Part shown: piece by piece, positions 43,077 through 54,900 of the stretch | Layout of the letters: the number at the start of each line of letters is the position of its first letter | How positions within the stretch are numbered: the stretch's first letter is position 1 | Assembly: GCF_014633365.1 (NCBI RefSeq) | Contig: NC_068340.1 | Coordinates: forward strand, 19,757,879-19,821,878 | DNA: 64,000 nucleotides | Reading direction: 5' to 3' | Source of the DNA: Diospyros lotus | Lineage: Eukaryota; Streptophyta; Magnoliopsida; Ericales; Ebenaceae | Program-made: the position numbers and the translations under genes | The notes under the pieces: generated by a model | The model's database searches: none | What the model saw: the letters and a program-made list of their open reading frames with translations, nothing else | What the model was told of the DNA's origin: nothing

Positions 43077-45252
43077 CTAGCTGGAAGCCTTGACATTTCT
43101 TTCCTGGGTGGCTTGAGCTACGAACCTCTTTACCTCCTCAACGACTTTTTCACCAAAGAAGGAGAAGTTCATTTCTGGATGCTTCAACCGCAAAGTGTAA
43201 AGAAACCTCGAGCAGGTGTCAGACTTTGTCTCCTCGCTCACCCTGGCTATCCAAGCTTCCACACCCGCCTTGATTTCATTAATGGCCCTGTTCACCATTC
43301 GCTCGCATTCTTCAGCTCAAGCCTCGCCCAACTTTAGCTGGTCTTTGGCCTTCTGTAGCTTTTCTTTGGCTTTATTCAGCATACCGGTGAGATCAAATTT
43401 GAAAGACTCCCACAAAATTTTCTCCCGGTGAAGCTCCTCTTCGAGGTCCTTATTTCTTTGTTGCGCGTCTTGCAGCTTCATCTTGAGGTCGTCGACATTA
43501 TTTCGGGCCTCAAGGAGCTCAAAGAGGTGGGAGTCCTTCTCTTTCTTGAGCCTATTTACTTCCTCCTTGAAGGGCACTGTCGCCACCTTGAGCCGTCCTT
43601 CGAAATTCGGCTGCTTCCTTTTAAGCTTCATGGCAACAAGGGAGGTTTAAAAATTAAAAAGGGTTAGCTCGTGGAAAGACAAAACTAAGAAACTGAGAAA
43701 TAAAGACAGAGCTTACCAGGAAGCTATGGTAAGCTATGTAGTCATAGAGGGTCATCTCGGACATCCCCTCTTGATCTAGGGGCCGGGCAGACGAGCCTAG
43801 GAGTGTGGGCATGTTATCCAGGAGGGTGCTGAAGTAGACCCCTCCAGCCATGGCTTCGAGGGTTGCCTCCTTCTCAGGTACCCTTGCCTTTTACTCCTAT
43901 CTTCCACCCGCTGCTGCTGATCTGGTCCCCTCTTTGACCTAGTAGCAGGGGCGTTCTGAGCTTCCCTCGTGACCTCCTTCCCACGAGCTCAGCTAGCCCC
44001 CAATCATGAGAAACAAGATCTCTCTACTCTTATTATTGTTGGGGCCTTTGTTATTGTTGTTGTTGATGCTGTTGTTGTTGAGGTTGAGGCCTTGGTTGTT
44101 GCTATTCTGACCTTGGCTCCCGCGAGCTTGAGCTTGGGGCCGCAGATGAAGCAGCACCTGATTTGACACCGATCTATTTTGGTATAGTGAGGTTGAGCTT
44201 CACCATGTTTGTGACTCGACCTTCACCCTCTTTGTTGCTTCCGGCCTTGGCAACTTCGAATGCGGATGAAACAAGCCTTGTACCTTAGACCCCAATTAAC
44301 TCCCCACTATGATCTCAGCTTCAAGAGGAGGGGTGAGCTGGTGCTCCCTGAGTAACTCGTCTGTGAGCTCGAAGTCTTCTGAGCCCTCTCTCGCAGCAAC
44401 AAGAATGTCAAGGGTCTAAATCTCTTTGGTTGACAAGGTCGGCCTTCCGCTTCCAAAGTCTGCACAACAGAGTGAGGACATCAAAATATAAATATATAAA
44501 GTAAAATGATCTGTGCGAGTAGGTATGCACTTACCCAAGGTCAATGTGAAGCTGAAATTTTTTAGGGACATGAGCGAGGGGTAAGAAACAAAGAACCAAT
44601 GGGACTTGTAATCGCCCACATTGGACTTCCCCTATGGAAGAATGGATTTATAGGGTGAAGGATGAGTTTCCAAGTAGTACAACATGTCCTTGGCACTCAT
44701 GGAAGAAAAAAGAAATTTGATGAGTCTCGGTGATGAGGGAGAAAGTCTATTCCTAAGGAATAAGATGGCTAAGGAAGTAAGTTGGGTATATGAGTTCGGG
44801 GTGAATTGAAAGGGGATGAGCTTGAGCTCGTTCAATAAAGAAAGAATGCAGTGGGTAAGAGGAAACCTAAGCCCATACTCAATATGCTGGGGACTAATGG
44901 CTATAAAGTCGGTTTGAGGATAGGCTGCATGGAAACTCGGAGAGGGGACCATCACTCAGCAATCCTTTGGGAAGTAGAACTCTCGAGTGCAGGTCCCCAC
45001 CTCGTGGAACTTGGCCTTAGAAGGGAATCTCCTGAAGACCTCTTGCCCCTGGTTCTTTTCAGTGACCTGCCCGCTGACTGTCGAGACAATTTCTAAAGTT
45101 GTCTCTTCTACGACCTCCCTATCTCGCAATCTCGCTCTGTCAGGGTTATGCATCTCTATCATAAGGCAGTCTTCTGAATTTGAGGTATTGTCTTCTCCTA
45201 TGATATGGTTGCATTGCTTTTGACCTGAGTTCTCTTGAGCAGAACTGGACAT
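43077..45252 (-). pseudogene. Antisense gene of the Tat element (multi-exon, coiled-coil protein)
   Basis: On the strand opposite pol, a frame starts MSSSAQENSGQKQ at 45252. One TGA interrupts it at about 44956, and it continues through QHIEYGLRFPLTHCILSLLN and FQFTPNSYTQL, resembling the plant family labelled putative gypsy-type transposon (PF04195). GT-AG-style donors occur at 44534 (GGGTAAGT) and 43716 (CTGGTAAGC). Further exons encode MSEMTLYDYIAYHSFL and a Glu/Lys-rich coiled coil (43631-43317, about 100 residues), then a last fragment ending at 43077. Some Tat elements are known to carry such antisense ORFs. The function is unknown and this copy looks decayed. Confidence 0.55.
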
Positions 45253-45888
45253 CTATAGCGAAAGAAAGAATAATTAGGCCGCAGTTCGCGGACCAAACCT
45301 CTGGGAACCAAAAAACCTTAAAAATATCCCCTATTAATAGGCCACAGTTCCTAAGGTCTTTAAGCCCGGAGGCTCAAAGAATACCTAATGAATCAATTCA
45401 AATCGATGCACTAGAAAATGAGAGGTGATGTCGACAAAATTAGGAAGACAAAAGAGCCAACGACGGTTAATCGACGATGGATGACCTAACAAAAGAAATC
45501 TCAAGAAAGAGATAAAGGACACAAAGGGCTTAGCTATCACTGAATCTCTTGCCCGTACGAGAACTTGGAGTAAGCTTTGGGCAGTGATGGGCACTTGAAC
45601 GATTGAAGTTGGAAAAACTTTGTTTGGAGTCTCTGAAGGAATGCTAAAACATAATTTCAAAATAGCATGAATGGGGAAATAGTAAGGATTTCTTTGCTAT
45701 TTATACTTTCGGCTCGAATTATTTCAACCTTCAGATTAAAACGACTTATGGCATGCTTCACGTCCACCGGTTGCACGACGACTTGTGGGTCCCACGGTTA
45801 TAATCACGTGCAAGAATGGGGGAACATGCACATTAAATGCGCTTCAGACAAGATGTACGACATGAAATGACGTGATTTGAAGTGATAG

Positions 45889-46046
45889 TGTTATGGGTAT
45901 TTCTCGGACCACTTCTTATGGGCTGGGCTCGACCTGGTGGGCCAGCCCAACCTTTTGAAACCCAATGGGCCAAGGTCGAGCTCGTTAGCACAAGGTCACA
46001 CGTCGTTGAGACTCGAGCTCAGGCATCGAAACCAAGCGAGCTCCCA
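45889..46046 (+). repeat. 3' LTR of the Tat element, first 158 bases only
   Basis: It parallels 35371-35529 up to AAGCGAGCTCCCA and then changes abruptly to unrelated AT-rich sequence, so most of the LTR was deleted. Confidence 0.8.
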
Positions 46047-46970
46047 GCTTAATTCTAATTTGTGTAATCTGTAGTTTAAGTTTAATTTAAGTGTGAATTT
46101 TTAATTTTGGTTGCGAATTTCATGTATTTTATTCTATTAGCTGCCTATTCTTCAATTTAGTTAAAAATTTATATATAATTATGCAATTTGTTAAAACAAT
46201 TACTGATAAAAACCTAAATACAGTCGATTGGTTACGAACACATTTATGAAATCCATAACTGTATACTTGTGATTACAAATACAATTTTAGACATACAAGT
46301 ATAATTATTGTTACCCTTATCTTTAAAATCAGAATCATAAACATATCAATGTCATTTATCTTTACACCTATCTCCTAAAATACAGTAAGCATACCTTGTG
46401 TAGTCTAGTGGAGAAAGATCATATATTGAAGGAATATATATATATATGGTGTATGGTGAATGACATGACAAGTTAACAAAGTAGTTTGATGTCTTTTTCT
46501 TAATTTCGTATTAATTGGTATTAGAGTCCAATGGAGAATCCAATTCTAATATCGTGCTTGTATGGGAGTAACTGTTTTGGTTTTAAAGCTAAAAATGTTT
46601 ACTTTTTAAAGAGTTAAAAATTCATGTGTAAAATTAGCTTGGATTTTTATTTAGTGGCCAATGAAAATAGTTAATTTTTTTTGGTTACTTTGTCATATTC
46701 AACTAAATTACCGGGTATCTTATAGTTTATATTAGATAATAAAAGAAGTTTGGAGAAAAAGGCTATCCATACCAATTCAACTAAATTTAATGAATATTTA
46801 AAAAATGTATGAATTTAAAATTAAAAATAAAGAGTTCCAGCAGTCAGGGTGGGAGCAAATGACTCTTACCCATATATTTTTAATAAGTATTTTATTTATT
46901 ATGCATTTTTTTTGTTATCAAAATATAACAATTAATATTTATTTGTTTCGAAAAAACTCAATGAGCAGAT
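46047..46970. other. No gene seen
   Basis: AT-rich DNA with an AT microsatellite near 46434. No recognisable repeat ends. Confidence 0.4.
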
Positions 46971-49927
46971 TGTCAAGATTCACTCCCGGATTTTCCCGCT
47001 AACATAGGAAGTTCGAGAGAAAATCTATTAAAAATGAATACAGATACAAAAATACTCAAAATTTCTTTTCATTCCCATGTTTTCTCTCTATCAATAGGAG
47101 CTCAAAATAAATATTACAAATTCTTTTACATTATCATCTTGGGCTTACCGCCCATACATTTTCAAAATAAAAGAGCATTAAGGCTTTAAAAACAAAATGA
47201 ACCCTTTATATTTTGCCCTCAATATTACACCCATGGATCTTGAGACTGAGAAATCTCTGTACACATCTAACTAAAACTCACCCTAAATATCTATCTTTCA
47301 CTTGCATGGAATGACAAAAGAAACAAAGTAAGCCACAAGATTCAACAAGTATATCGCAAATGGAAGCATCTATAGAACGATATATAAAGGCACTACCCGA
47401 CATCTAGACAACCATTGGGTTCATGCATTCTACCTTGGACAACAACCTTCTCAAAGAAATACACTTTCTTATGCTTCATCAAAACACATTTCTTCAAGGT
47501 GAGCCATAAGGGTCGACAAATGCATAAAAACAATGAAAAATGGATATGACCAGACTTTCCCTGAACATCATGCATATCATGCTGCATATGGAAACACAAG
47601 CAGATCTCATATACATAAACAACACACAATCCATGCCATGTGGTCATATAACATCATACCTAGAAAAAGGATAATAGGGCTGATAGTTGACTCGCCCATC
47701 AAAATCCCCCACACATGAATATATATCACATATTAAGTCATGCTATGTACCATAATGCAAAATCATAATCGAAAATGCATAAATGCACACATATGGTTCT
47801 TAGGGCCCACATAAAGTCCAGACACTAGCACCCAAGAACTAGTATACAAACTTATTAGTAGTCAAGAACAGGCTTCCAAGGACTTTTGAGGTATATGCCA
47901 AATCATCCCCTGAAGTCTCAAGAATGCCCGTGGAGTATGCACCAGATTCTTCCCCACTGGGCCTAAACAATTTCTGTGTCCTTGGTCCCTGTACCCCCAG
48001 ACTTTGGCTAGTACATGGTTCCCAGTCCAGTATCCCTAGCGTTTGGTTAGTACACGGTACCCGATCTAGTACTCCCAGCCTTTGGTTAGTACACGGTTCC
48101 CGAGTCCAATACCCTCATGTAATGTTGCATATAAGGAATGCAATGGTTCTTACAGCATTAACGTGATGTCAAGCCCCCCATAAACCAAGCATCAGGCCAT
48201 GCTATACCCACATAGGAATTCACACACACGAATGCTCTAATGCATATACTCGCCTAACATACACAAGTCAACACTCACAGCCCAACCGTGTCATGCCAAT
48301 GCTCACGCTCCTAACACATATAAAGCAAGACCCCCCAATGAATGCAACCCATGACCCAACATCATAATGCGAAGCAATATATCATAATGCAATGTACACA
48401 ACCACAAGCAATGTTATAACAAGGGACATTCACACACCCTCAATTTTTGCCCATTAAGATTCTTGGTTATTTCACACAATTCAACATTTAAATAGGCCCT
48501 ACCACATCAATTAGGTGCAATTATTGGATAGTATTGATAACTGGGTCAAGGTGGAAGTATTCAATTTCCAAAATTAAAGATTGAACAAAGTTTAAGGAAG
48601 GAGAAAGCTATGAATCAAGCATACAATTCAAAAGAATCCCAAAGACTCAATAGTTGTTCAAATGGATCAAATCCTATACCAAATCGAAGCTTATTGAGTT
48701 AGGGTCGTAAGAAAAAAAAAATGGATCTTAATTCTGATATCGGGATAAAAAGTTATAGTCAAAAGTGTGTAACATGCATAGTGTTGAAAGAAAGGGAATA
48801 GTTGACTAATGGAATGAATAATCGACTAATGGAAGGAATAGTCGACTTTTTGAAGGAATAGTCGACTAAAGCTTAATTGACTAAGGAAATTCTTAGTCGA
48901 TTGATTAAATTGATTAGTTGGCTAGGCCGAGGGCTGGCACTAAAATATGAGAAAACAAACCTCTATTGAGTTGACTAGACCCCAAAATTAGTTAACTCGA
49001 CGCACACAAAACACACGAAATGGACCCAAAACACCCCCGAAATGTCCACCACTAGCTTCCTAACCCACAAATGTCATTCTTTGAACGAAAAATTGGGTGA
49101 ACAAGCCCCAACGAGACCAACAAAATGACCCAAGTAAAGTTTTGACATAACATAGGGTTCAAAGAAAATATACAACTAATACCAAAAATAATTTTTAACA
49201 ATGAGAAGATAAAGAACTATGAAGCATTTCAACATCGCAATGAAAAAGAAGGAAAGCTTGCACAAATTAAAATAAAAGTGCAAGAAGAACTTCCCTTTGA
49301 AGATGCTTGGAAGAAGAAACAACCCACTAAAAGCTTAAACTCTCACCTCTTGAAGCTCCGATCAAGAAGAATGTAGGAAGAAAAAGAAAAGAATAAGAAC
49401 AAGAAGAAGAACATTCTAAAGAGAGGGAGAGAAGAAGTAAGAACAAGAAGAAGAATTGAGAGATGGAGAAGGAATGGGAGAGGAGTGGCTTTCACGCCAC
49501 CTCCAACTACTCCCCAACTTTTCTCTTCCCATTTTCCCCCTCTACACAACACACACTCCACTAAATATCTAAGCCCCTTTTGGACATTGCCTCATTTTTC
49601 CTTTTCTTTTCCCATTTTTTTTTACTCATTAATACATATCATTCCATATACATGGCCCAAAGCCCATTTCACTAACCCAACTCAAACTGGCCCATTTCTA
49701 TCATAGCCCTAATTAAAATCATTCCCATTTAATTAAAAACACAACCCATTAATACATGGACTTAGGCCCAACTGGGTAACCCAATGCATTAAATTAAACA
49801 CATAATTTACTTACATAGATTTGGCCACATAAAAATATTTTCCACATTTAATTTAATAGGAACAAAATTTCCAATGCCAATAAATAAAATATTAATAAGC
49901 TCATAGACCCACTAACGGGTCATTACA
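46971..49927 (-). mobile_element. Del/Tekay-like LTR, inverted relative to 27615-30289
   Basis: On the minus strand it runs from TGTAATGACCC (49927) to CTTGACA (46971). Homology to the solo LTR at 27615 covers the whole length, including the CT-rich block, the GTCGACTA stretch and CTTGCTGAGCC-type motifs. The flanks CAGAT and CAAAC differ by two transitions, so an old target duplication is possible but not proven. Confidence 0.75.
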
Positions 49928-49978
49928 CAAACAATAGGGCTTAGGAGAAAACATGATGCTATGCCAGGGAGTGGTGGA

Positions 49979-51798
49979 CGTAATACTTGAGAATTTCTTA
50001 AGGACTTGAGTATAATTATTTTGGGGTATAAGTGAAATTTTCTAAAATTTTGGGGCTAGAGTGTAATTTTCAAAAGTTGTGGGAATTTAGTGAAAATTTT
50101 GGGAACTTGAGGACTTGGGGGCAATGGGGTGAAAGTGTAAGAAGTGAAAGAGGAAGGGCCAAACTCCAAATATAGTGTGAAACTTGCCAGAAATCGTTAG
50201 TCGTATTGTGGGTACCAATATCAACATCAAATGGCTGATTAAAGAGGAGGGACATGTTATCATAGCCTTAGGGATAAGCTCGGGGTCGTGGGGTGACCTT
50301 ATTGGCTGGAGATTTGGCCGAAAAAGACTATAAATAGTAGAGGTTAAGCCAAGGGTTTCTTCAAAATTAAGTCATGCAATCAGAGTGTTTTGGGAAAAAC
50401 TGAGGGTTTTTGATAAAGGGATTTTGTTCTCCAAGTTGTGGAGATCATTTCTAGAGAATTTGGTGAGTTTTCATGTTAATTTGAAGGTGATTCGAAGTTT
50501 GGCCGAAAAATTGAGCTTTAACGGAAATCAACGTTTAAACGACCAAAATGAGGGTGTTCGGTTGGTTGTTTTGAACCAATAGATATGTCATCATGTTCAG
50601 AAGATCGAGTAGGCCAAGAAGGAAAAAGAAAATCAAAGAAAAAAAAAGGCTAAAACCAGTCATCGGCAACAAAGGAGAGGTCGAAAAAGATGACCAGAAT
50701 CGGGCTCGTGAAGGTACGCACTATGTGCGTGGGCAGCGTGTGGGGGTGAGAAAAAAAATGGAAAAGAAGGAAAAAAATTGAGAAAAAATTCTGAAAAATT
50801 AGGAAATTAAGTTTTATTAATTTTTTGAAGTCTTCACCAGAAAATTTGTCAGGGCACATGTTTTGAGGTTAGAACACATATACCGAGGAAGCCTAAGAAA
50901 CTAAATCAAGGTGAGGGGTTCTCCCAGAAACTTTATATGTGATATTATTTCTTTAAGTGAACATGGGATTATGAGGATTTCACCAAAGTTATGTTGACAT
51001 ATGCGCATCTTGTCATACATGTGCATAATCATTTTATATTACCTCAATAAAGGTAATTTTTCATTGGGTATGATATTATTGGCATCTCGTGTTTGTGTCA
51101 TTTATGTTGGACATGATGGTGTGGGATGTTTGCCCTAAGTAGGTTGATCTGCATTTCCCCAAGGGTGATTACCAGAATGACCATAGGGGTATCCCATGGC
51201 CGTGTGTTTGTCGGGATGACTGCCTTAGTTTCTATGTCGGGGTTAGAATGCTATCAAGGCCACTCTAAGGTGTCGATTAATTTTTATGCACATGCATCAT
51301 ACATTCATGAAAACTATTTTAAACCTCATTTAGAAGTTTCATATTCTAATTTGGATTTATCTCCCTGGGATATTCAACGTTCCAAGCGAGACGAGCAGGC
51401 GAAAAGGTGAAGAGACTGTGAAATGTGATTGTGTTAGTAGTTGTGTAATAAGTCCTACGCTCGTGCTAAGACAGATTGTGAGAATCATGATAGGTTGCAT
51501 GCTTCAACTATTTTATGTTAAATTTGTTGTCGGATATTGTAATATTGTGGTTATTGAACAATTTGTATGGATTTACTTTCTTTACAGTTACAATATTCCG
51601 TTGGGTTTTGATTCTGCTTCTGCAAATGGATAGTTACCATTCCTTAGCTTATCGTTTGGAATGTTAAATATGTGTACGTTAGGGATTTTTAAATATGATA
51701 ATCATGGCGTTAAGAGATTGTATTGTGGGGAGAGGAATGATTTAAGGGGAAAAAAAATACTAGCATAGTGACGCACCTTGGAAATGTGGGTCATTACA
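49979..51798 (+). repeat. Del/Tekay-like LTR, third subfamily
   Basis: It starts near CGTAATACTTGAGAATTT (TG expected) and ends GTGGGTCATTACA. TATAAATA at 50329-50336 lies in a promoter-like context (AGACTATAAATAGTAG). The CTGGGATATTCAACGTTCCA segment (about 51366-51385) is shared with 8370-8425 and 19040-19110. No target duplication found. Confidence 0.5.
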
Positions 51799-51991
51799 TG
51801 TTGCGTGGTCCTTTGGGGGACCCTTTCGTGAGAATTGCTTTTCCCACAAATATTGCCTTCTCCAAGAGAACTACCTTTAGATGGGGGTTACAACAATAGC
51901 TTTTCACTCTTTGTTTCGACTAAAAGTCAAATTAAAGTGTATACTGAATGGGGTGGGGGGGAGTTATTTTGGAGAAGGTAATGATTGCTCC
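51799..51991. other. Short spacer before the nested LTRs
   Basis: Nothing recognised. The last five bases, GCTCC, are the target duplication of the next element. Confidence 0.4.
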
Positions 51992-54900
51992 TATCAAGGC
52001 CTGCTCTCGGATTTTTCCGTTAGCATAGGAAGTCCAAGTGAATGTCCATTCAAGATGGATACAGATACAAGATCACTCAAAATTTACAAAAAAAATTATT
52101 TTCATTTCCATATTTGCTCAAAAACAATATGAGCCATAATAAATATTACATCATTCTTTACATTATCTTATAGGGCTTACCACCCATACATTTTCAAAAT
52201 AAAATGGCATCAAGGCTTTAAATACAAAATGAAACCCTCTAATCATACCCTCAAACTACACCCATGGATCTTTGAGGCTGGGATATCTCTGTATACATCT
52301 AATTGGAACTCGGCCCCAAAACTACGTTCTTCTTTTCCTGGAATGACAAAAGAAGCAAGGGTCAGCCACAAGGCTCAGCAAGCATATAGCAAAGGGAAAC
52401 AACAAGAAACCCAATATACAAAGGCATGCATAACATGGAGCCAAGGGAAAATCAGTACCCGACGACTAAATCTCACTTGAGTTCATGCCTTCTACGCTTG
52501 ACAACATCATCCCACAAGAGAATATAATTTAGTATGCTTCATCAAAACACATTTTTCAAAGTGAACCATGAGGCTTGGCAAGTGTATAAAACAACAAAAA
52601 CTGGATTTGACCAGACTTTCCTTGAACATCACGCTAGTCTCATATGCATAAATGACACACAATCCATGCCATGTGGTTACATAAATATCCAGCCATGACA
52701 TAAATGCATAGATGCACACATATGGTCCTTGGGCCCCACATAAAATGCATACACTGGTAGCTAAGACCTTGAATACAAACCTGCCAGCAGCCCAGGACGG
52801 GCTACCAAATCAACCACATGAGCCCAAGGCTCCCGTACCACATCTATAGATATCTTATCCATCACTGGCGTTATCATGTGCCACAGCACCCACAATCTCA
52901 TCAAGGTCACAAGCTGTTGTGGGCCTCCACCCACAGCCTTACACATCATAAGATCCAACTGCTGTGGGCCTCCACCCACAGTCTTACATATCACATGATT
53001 TAGCTGCTATGAGCCTCCATCCACAGTCTTATGCATCATAATCACAAGTCAACTCTCACCATCATTACCACCATACAATGTGTAACACTCCGCTCCCACC
53101 ACGAGTGTCACTATTGAATAATCAACCGGACTACTCACCCGCCAAGGCAAATAATGAAGAGACATGCTATGTTTCAATGAGAAATACCCTAGGTGGGAAC
53201 TAGGTTTCATCCCTCCTTTTGACTCACTTAAGGATTCGGGAAACGAAATATCAAAGACCTCGCTGAGTTAAACCCAAAACCTTGGTGAGGGTCACCCTTT
53301 TCTAGCTCATAATGATGGGCTAAGGATGACTCATCCAGGACTCAATAGAAAACAACCGAACCACAACTCGCTTTACTACACTATGGCTCAAGGCCTTATT
53401 TATTAGAAAAATACATTTAGCCTAATTATTAACCTATTTCTCATTCCCAATTTTCCTTAGAAAATATTTGGGTTAATCTCCCCTTTGAAAAATTTAATCA
53501 ATTTCTCCTTAGCCAAACCTTCATTTATTTTTCCAAAATACATCAAACTTCCATCATTTAATAAGTAAATTTTTGAAATTCAAAATATCAAGTTTTCTCA
53601 TCCATTTTTTCTAAAATTCAAGGAAAATACCCCCTTATTTTATTTTTCAAAATGTAGAAATTTTTTCAGAAATGCCTCAATATTTACATTAATTTAATAA
53701 ATATTTTGTAGGCTCAAATCCATATTTATTTATTTTTATAAACATGCTTTTAGTCCAAAAATTTCAAGAATAAAATAAAAAAATAAAATAAATGAAAACA
53801 ACAACAAAGTGGGGTGGCGACAGCACCAGTCGCACCCACCGCCTGCCTGCCACACACCTGTCTCGCATGCAAGTAGCACTCGCTGGGCCGGCCACTCCCA
53901 CCGTGTGCCTACGCGTCTGTTAGCCCATTTTTTTCTCTTTTTTTTTTTATTATCCCATACTTTCTGTAATTTTAATTTTTACATAAATTAAAACATAAAT
54001 CTCTCACATTCACCCCAAAATAAGGCTATACAACCATGAGGTACTTACACAACATACACCAAATTAGGATACATATTCAAGTTTAAATTTCATCAAACTT
54101 TTAAACACCATTACAAAATATGAAGGCTCCACAACTAGTCTTCCATACTCATAGCTCTTACCCCTTCCAAGATGACATTTCCCTTTGAGCTTTCACCACC
54201 TACAAAGAGATCCAAAATGACCTTATGAGCTATTGCTCAATAAGGGTACAATGAAAAACAAATGAGAGCATAAGTAACCATGTAATGCGAGATGTAATGC
54301 AAATATGGGTAGTCTTCCTAGCCTTCATAACCTTTCAAGGTGGAGACTTCAACCAGCCCTTTTTTCCCAACTCCTAGTCCTCCTTATGGCCAAAGGTCCA
54401 CTAAAGCACTCAAATGCATATATACTTGCAAACGCATGAAACTCATAACAAACATTTGCTAAATATGTAAGACCACCACCCATGGGGTCATCCCTTACCT
54501 TAAACTTCTTTAGATCCCCCACAATCTTTAGCTTGCAAGACGTATTTGCTTTCAACCCTTAAAGAAAAATAATCTTTGATCATTAAAACTATTTTCAAAA
54601 CTAAAAATTGAAATAACTAGAAGGCTTTCAAGGCTTACCTCTTGCTCTTCACTTGAACTTTTCTACTTCTACTTCAAATTCACTCTCGGTCAAAGAGATT
54701 TGGCCTTCTCATCCTCCCTTTTATTTATATTTCTCCTATTTTCTCATTCTAATTTTTATTTTCAACTCAAGATTCAATCCAAGCCTTTGGATCTTATGGA
54801 ATCGAGAGAACCAATCTCCACCCTTCACTACAAGCACAATCCACGTGCTTAATAAACTTTTAATCTCATCCTTTTAATCACAAAGGATTCAATCTCTACC

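Larger units (their letters stand above)
35371..46046 (+). mobile_element. Tat-lineage Ty3/gypsy retrotransposon, degenerate
   Basis: The 5' LTR (35371-36178) and the start of the 3' LTR (45889-46046) both open TGTTATGGGTATTT. Between them lie gag, protease, RT-RNase H, a second archaeal-type RNase H and integrase in that order. About 3.9 kb of non-pol sequence follows, with an antisense ORF. The extra RNase H and the long post-pol region mark the Tat group. Stops are scattered through every domain, and LTR divergence is high, so it is old. The 3' LTR is cut off after about 158 bases. Confidence 0.9.
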
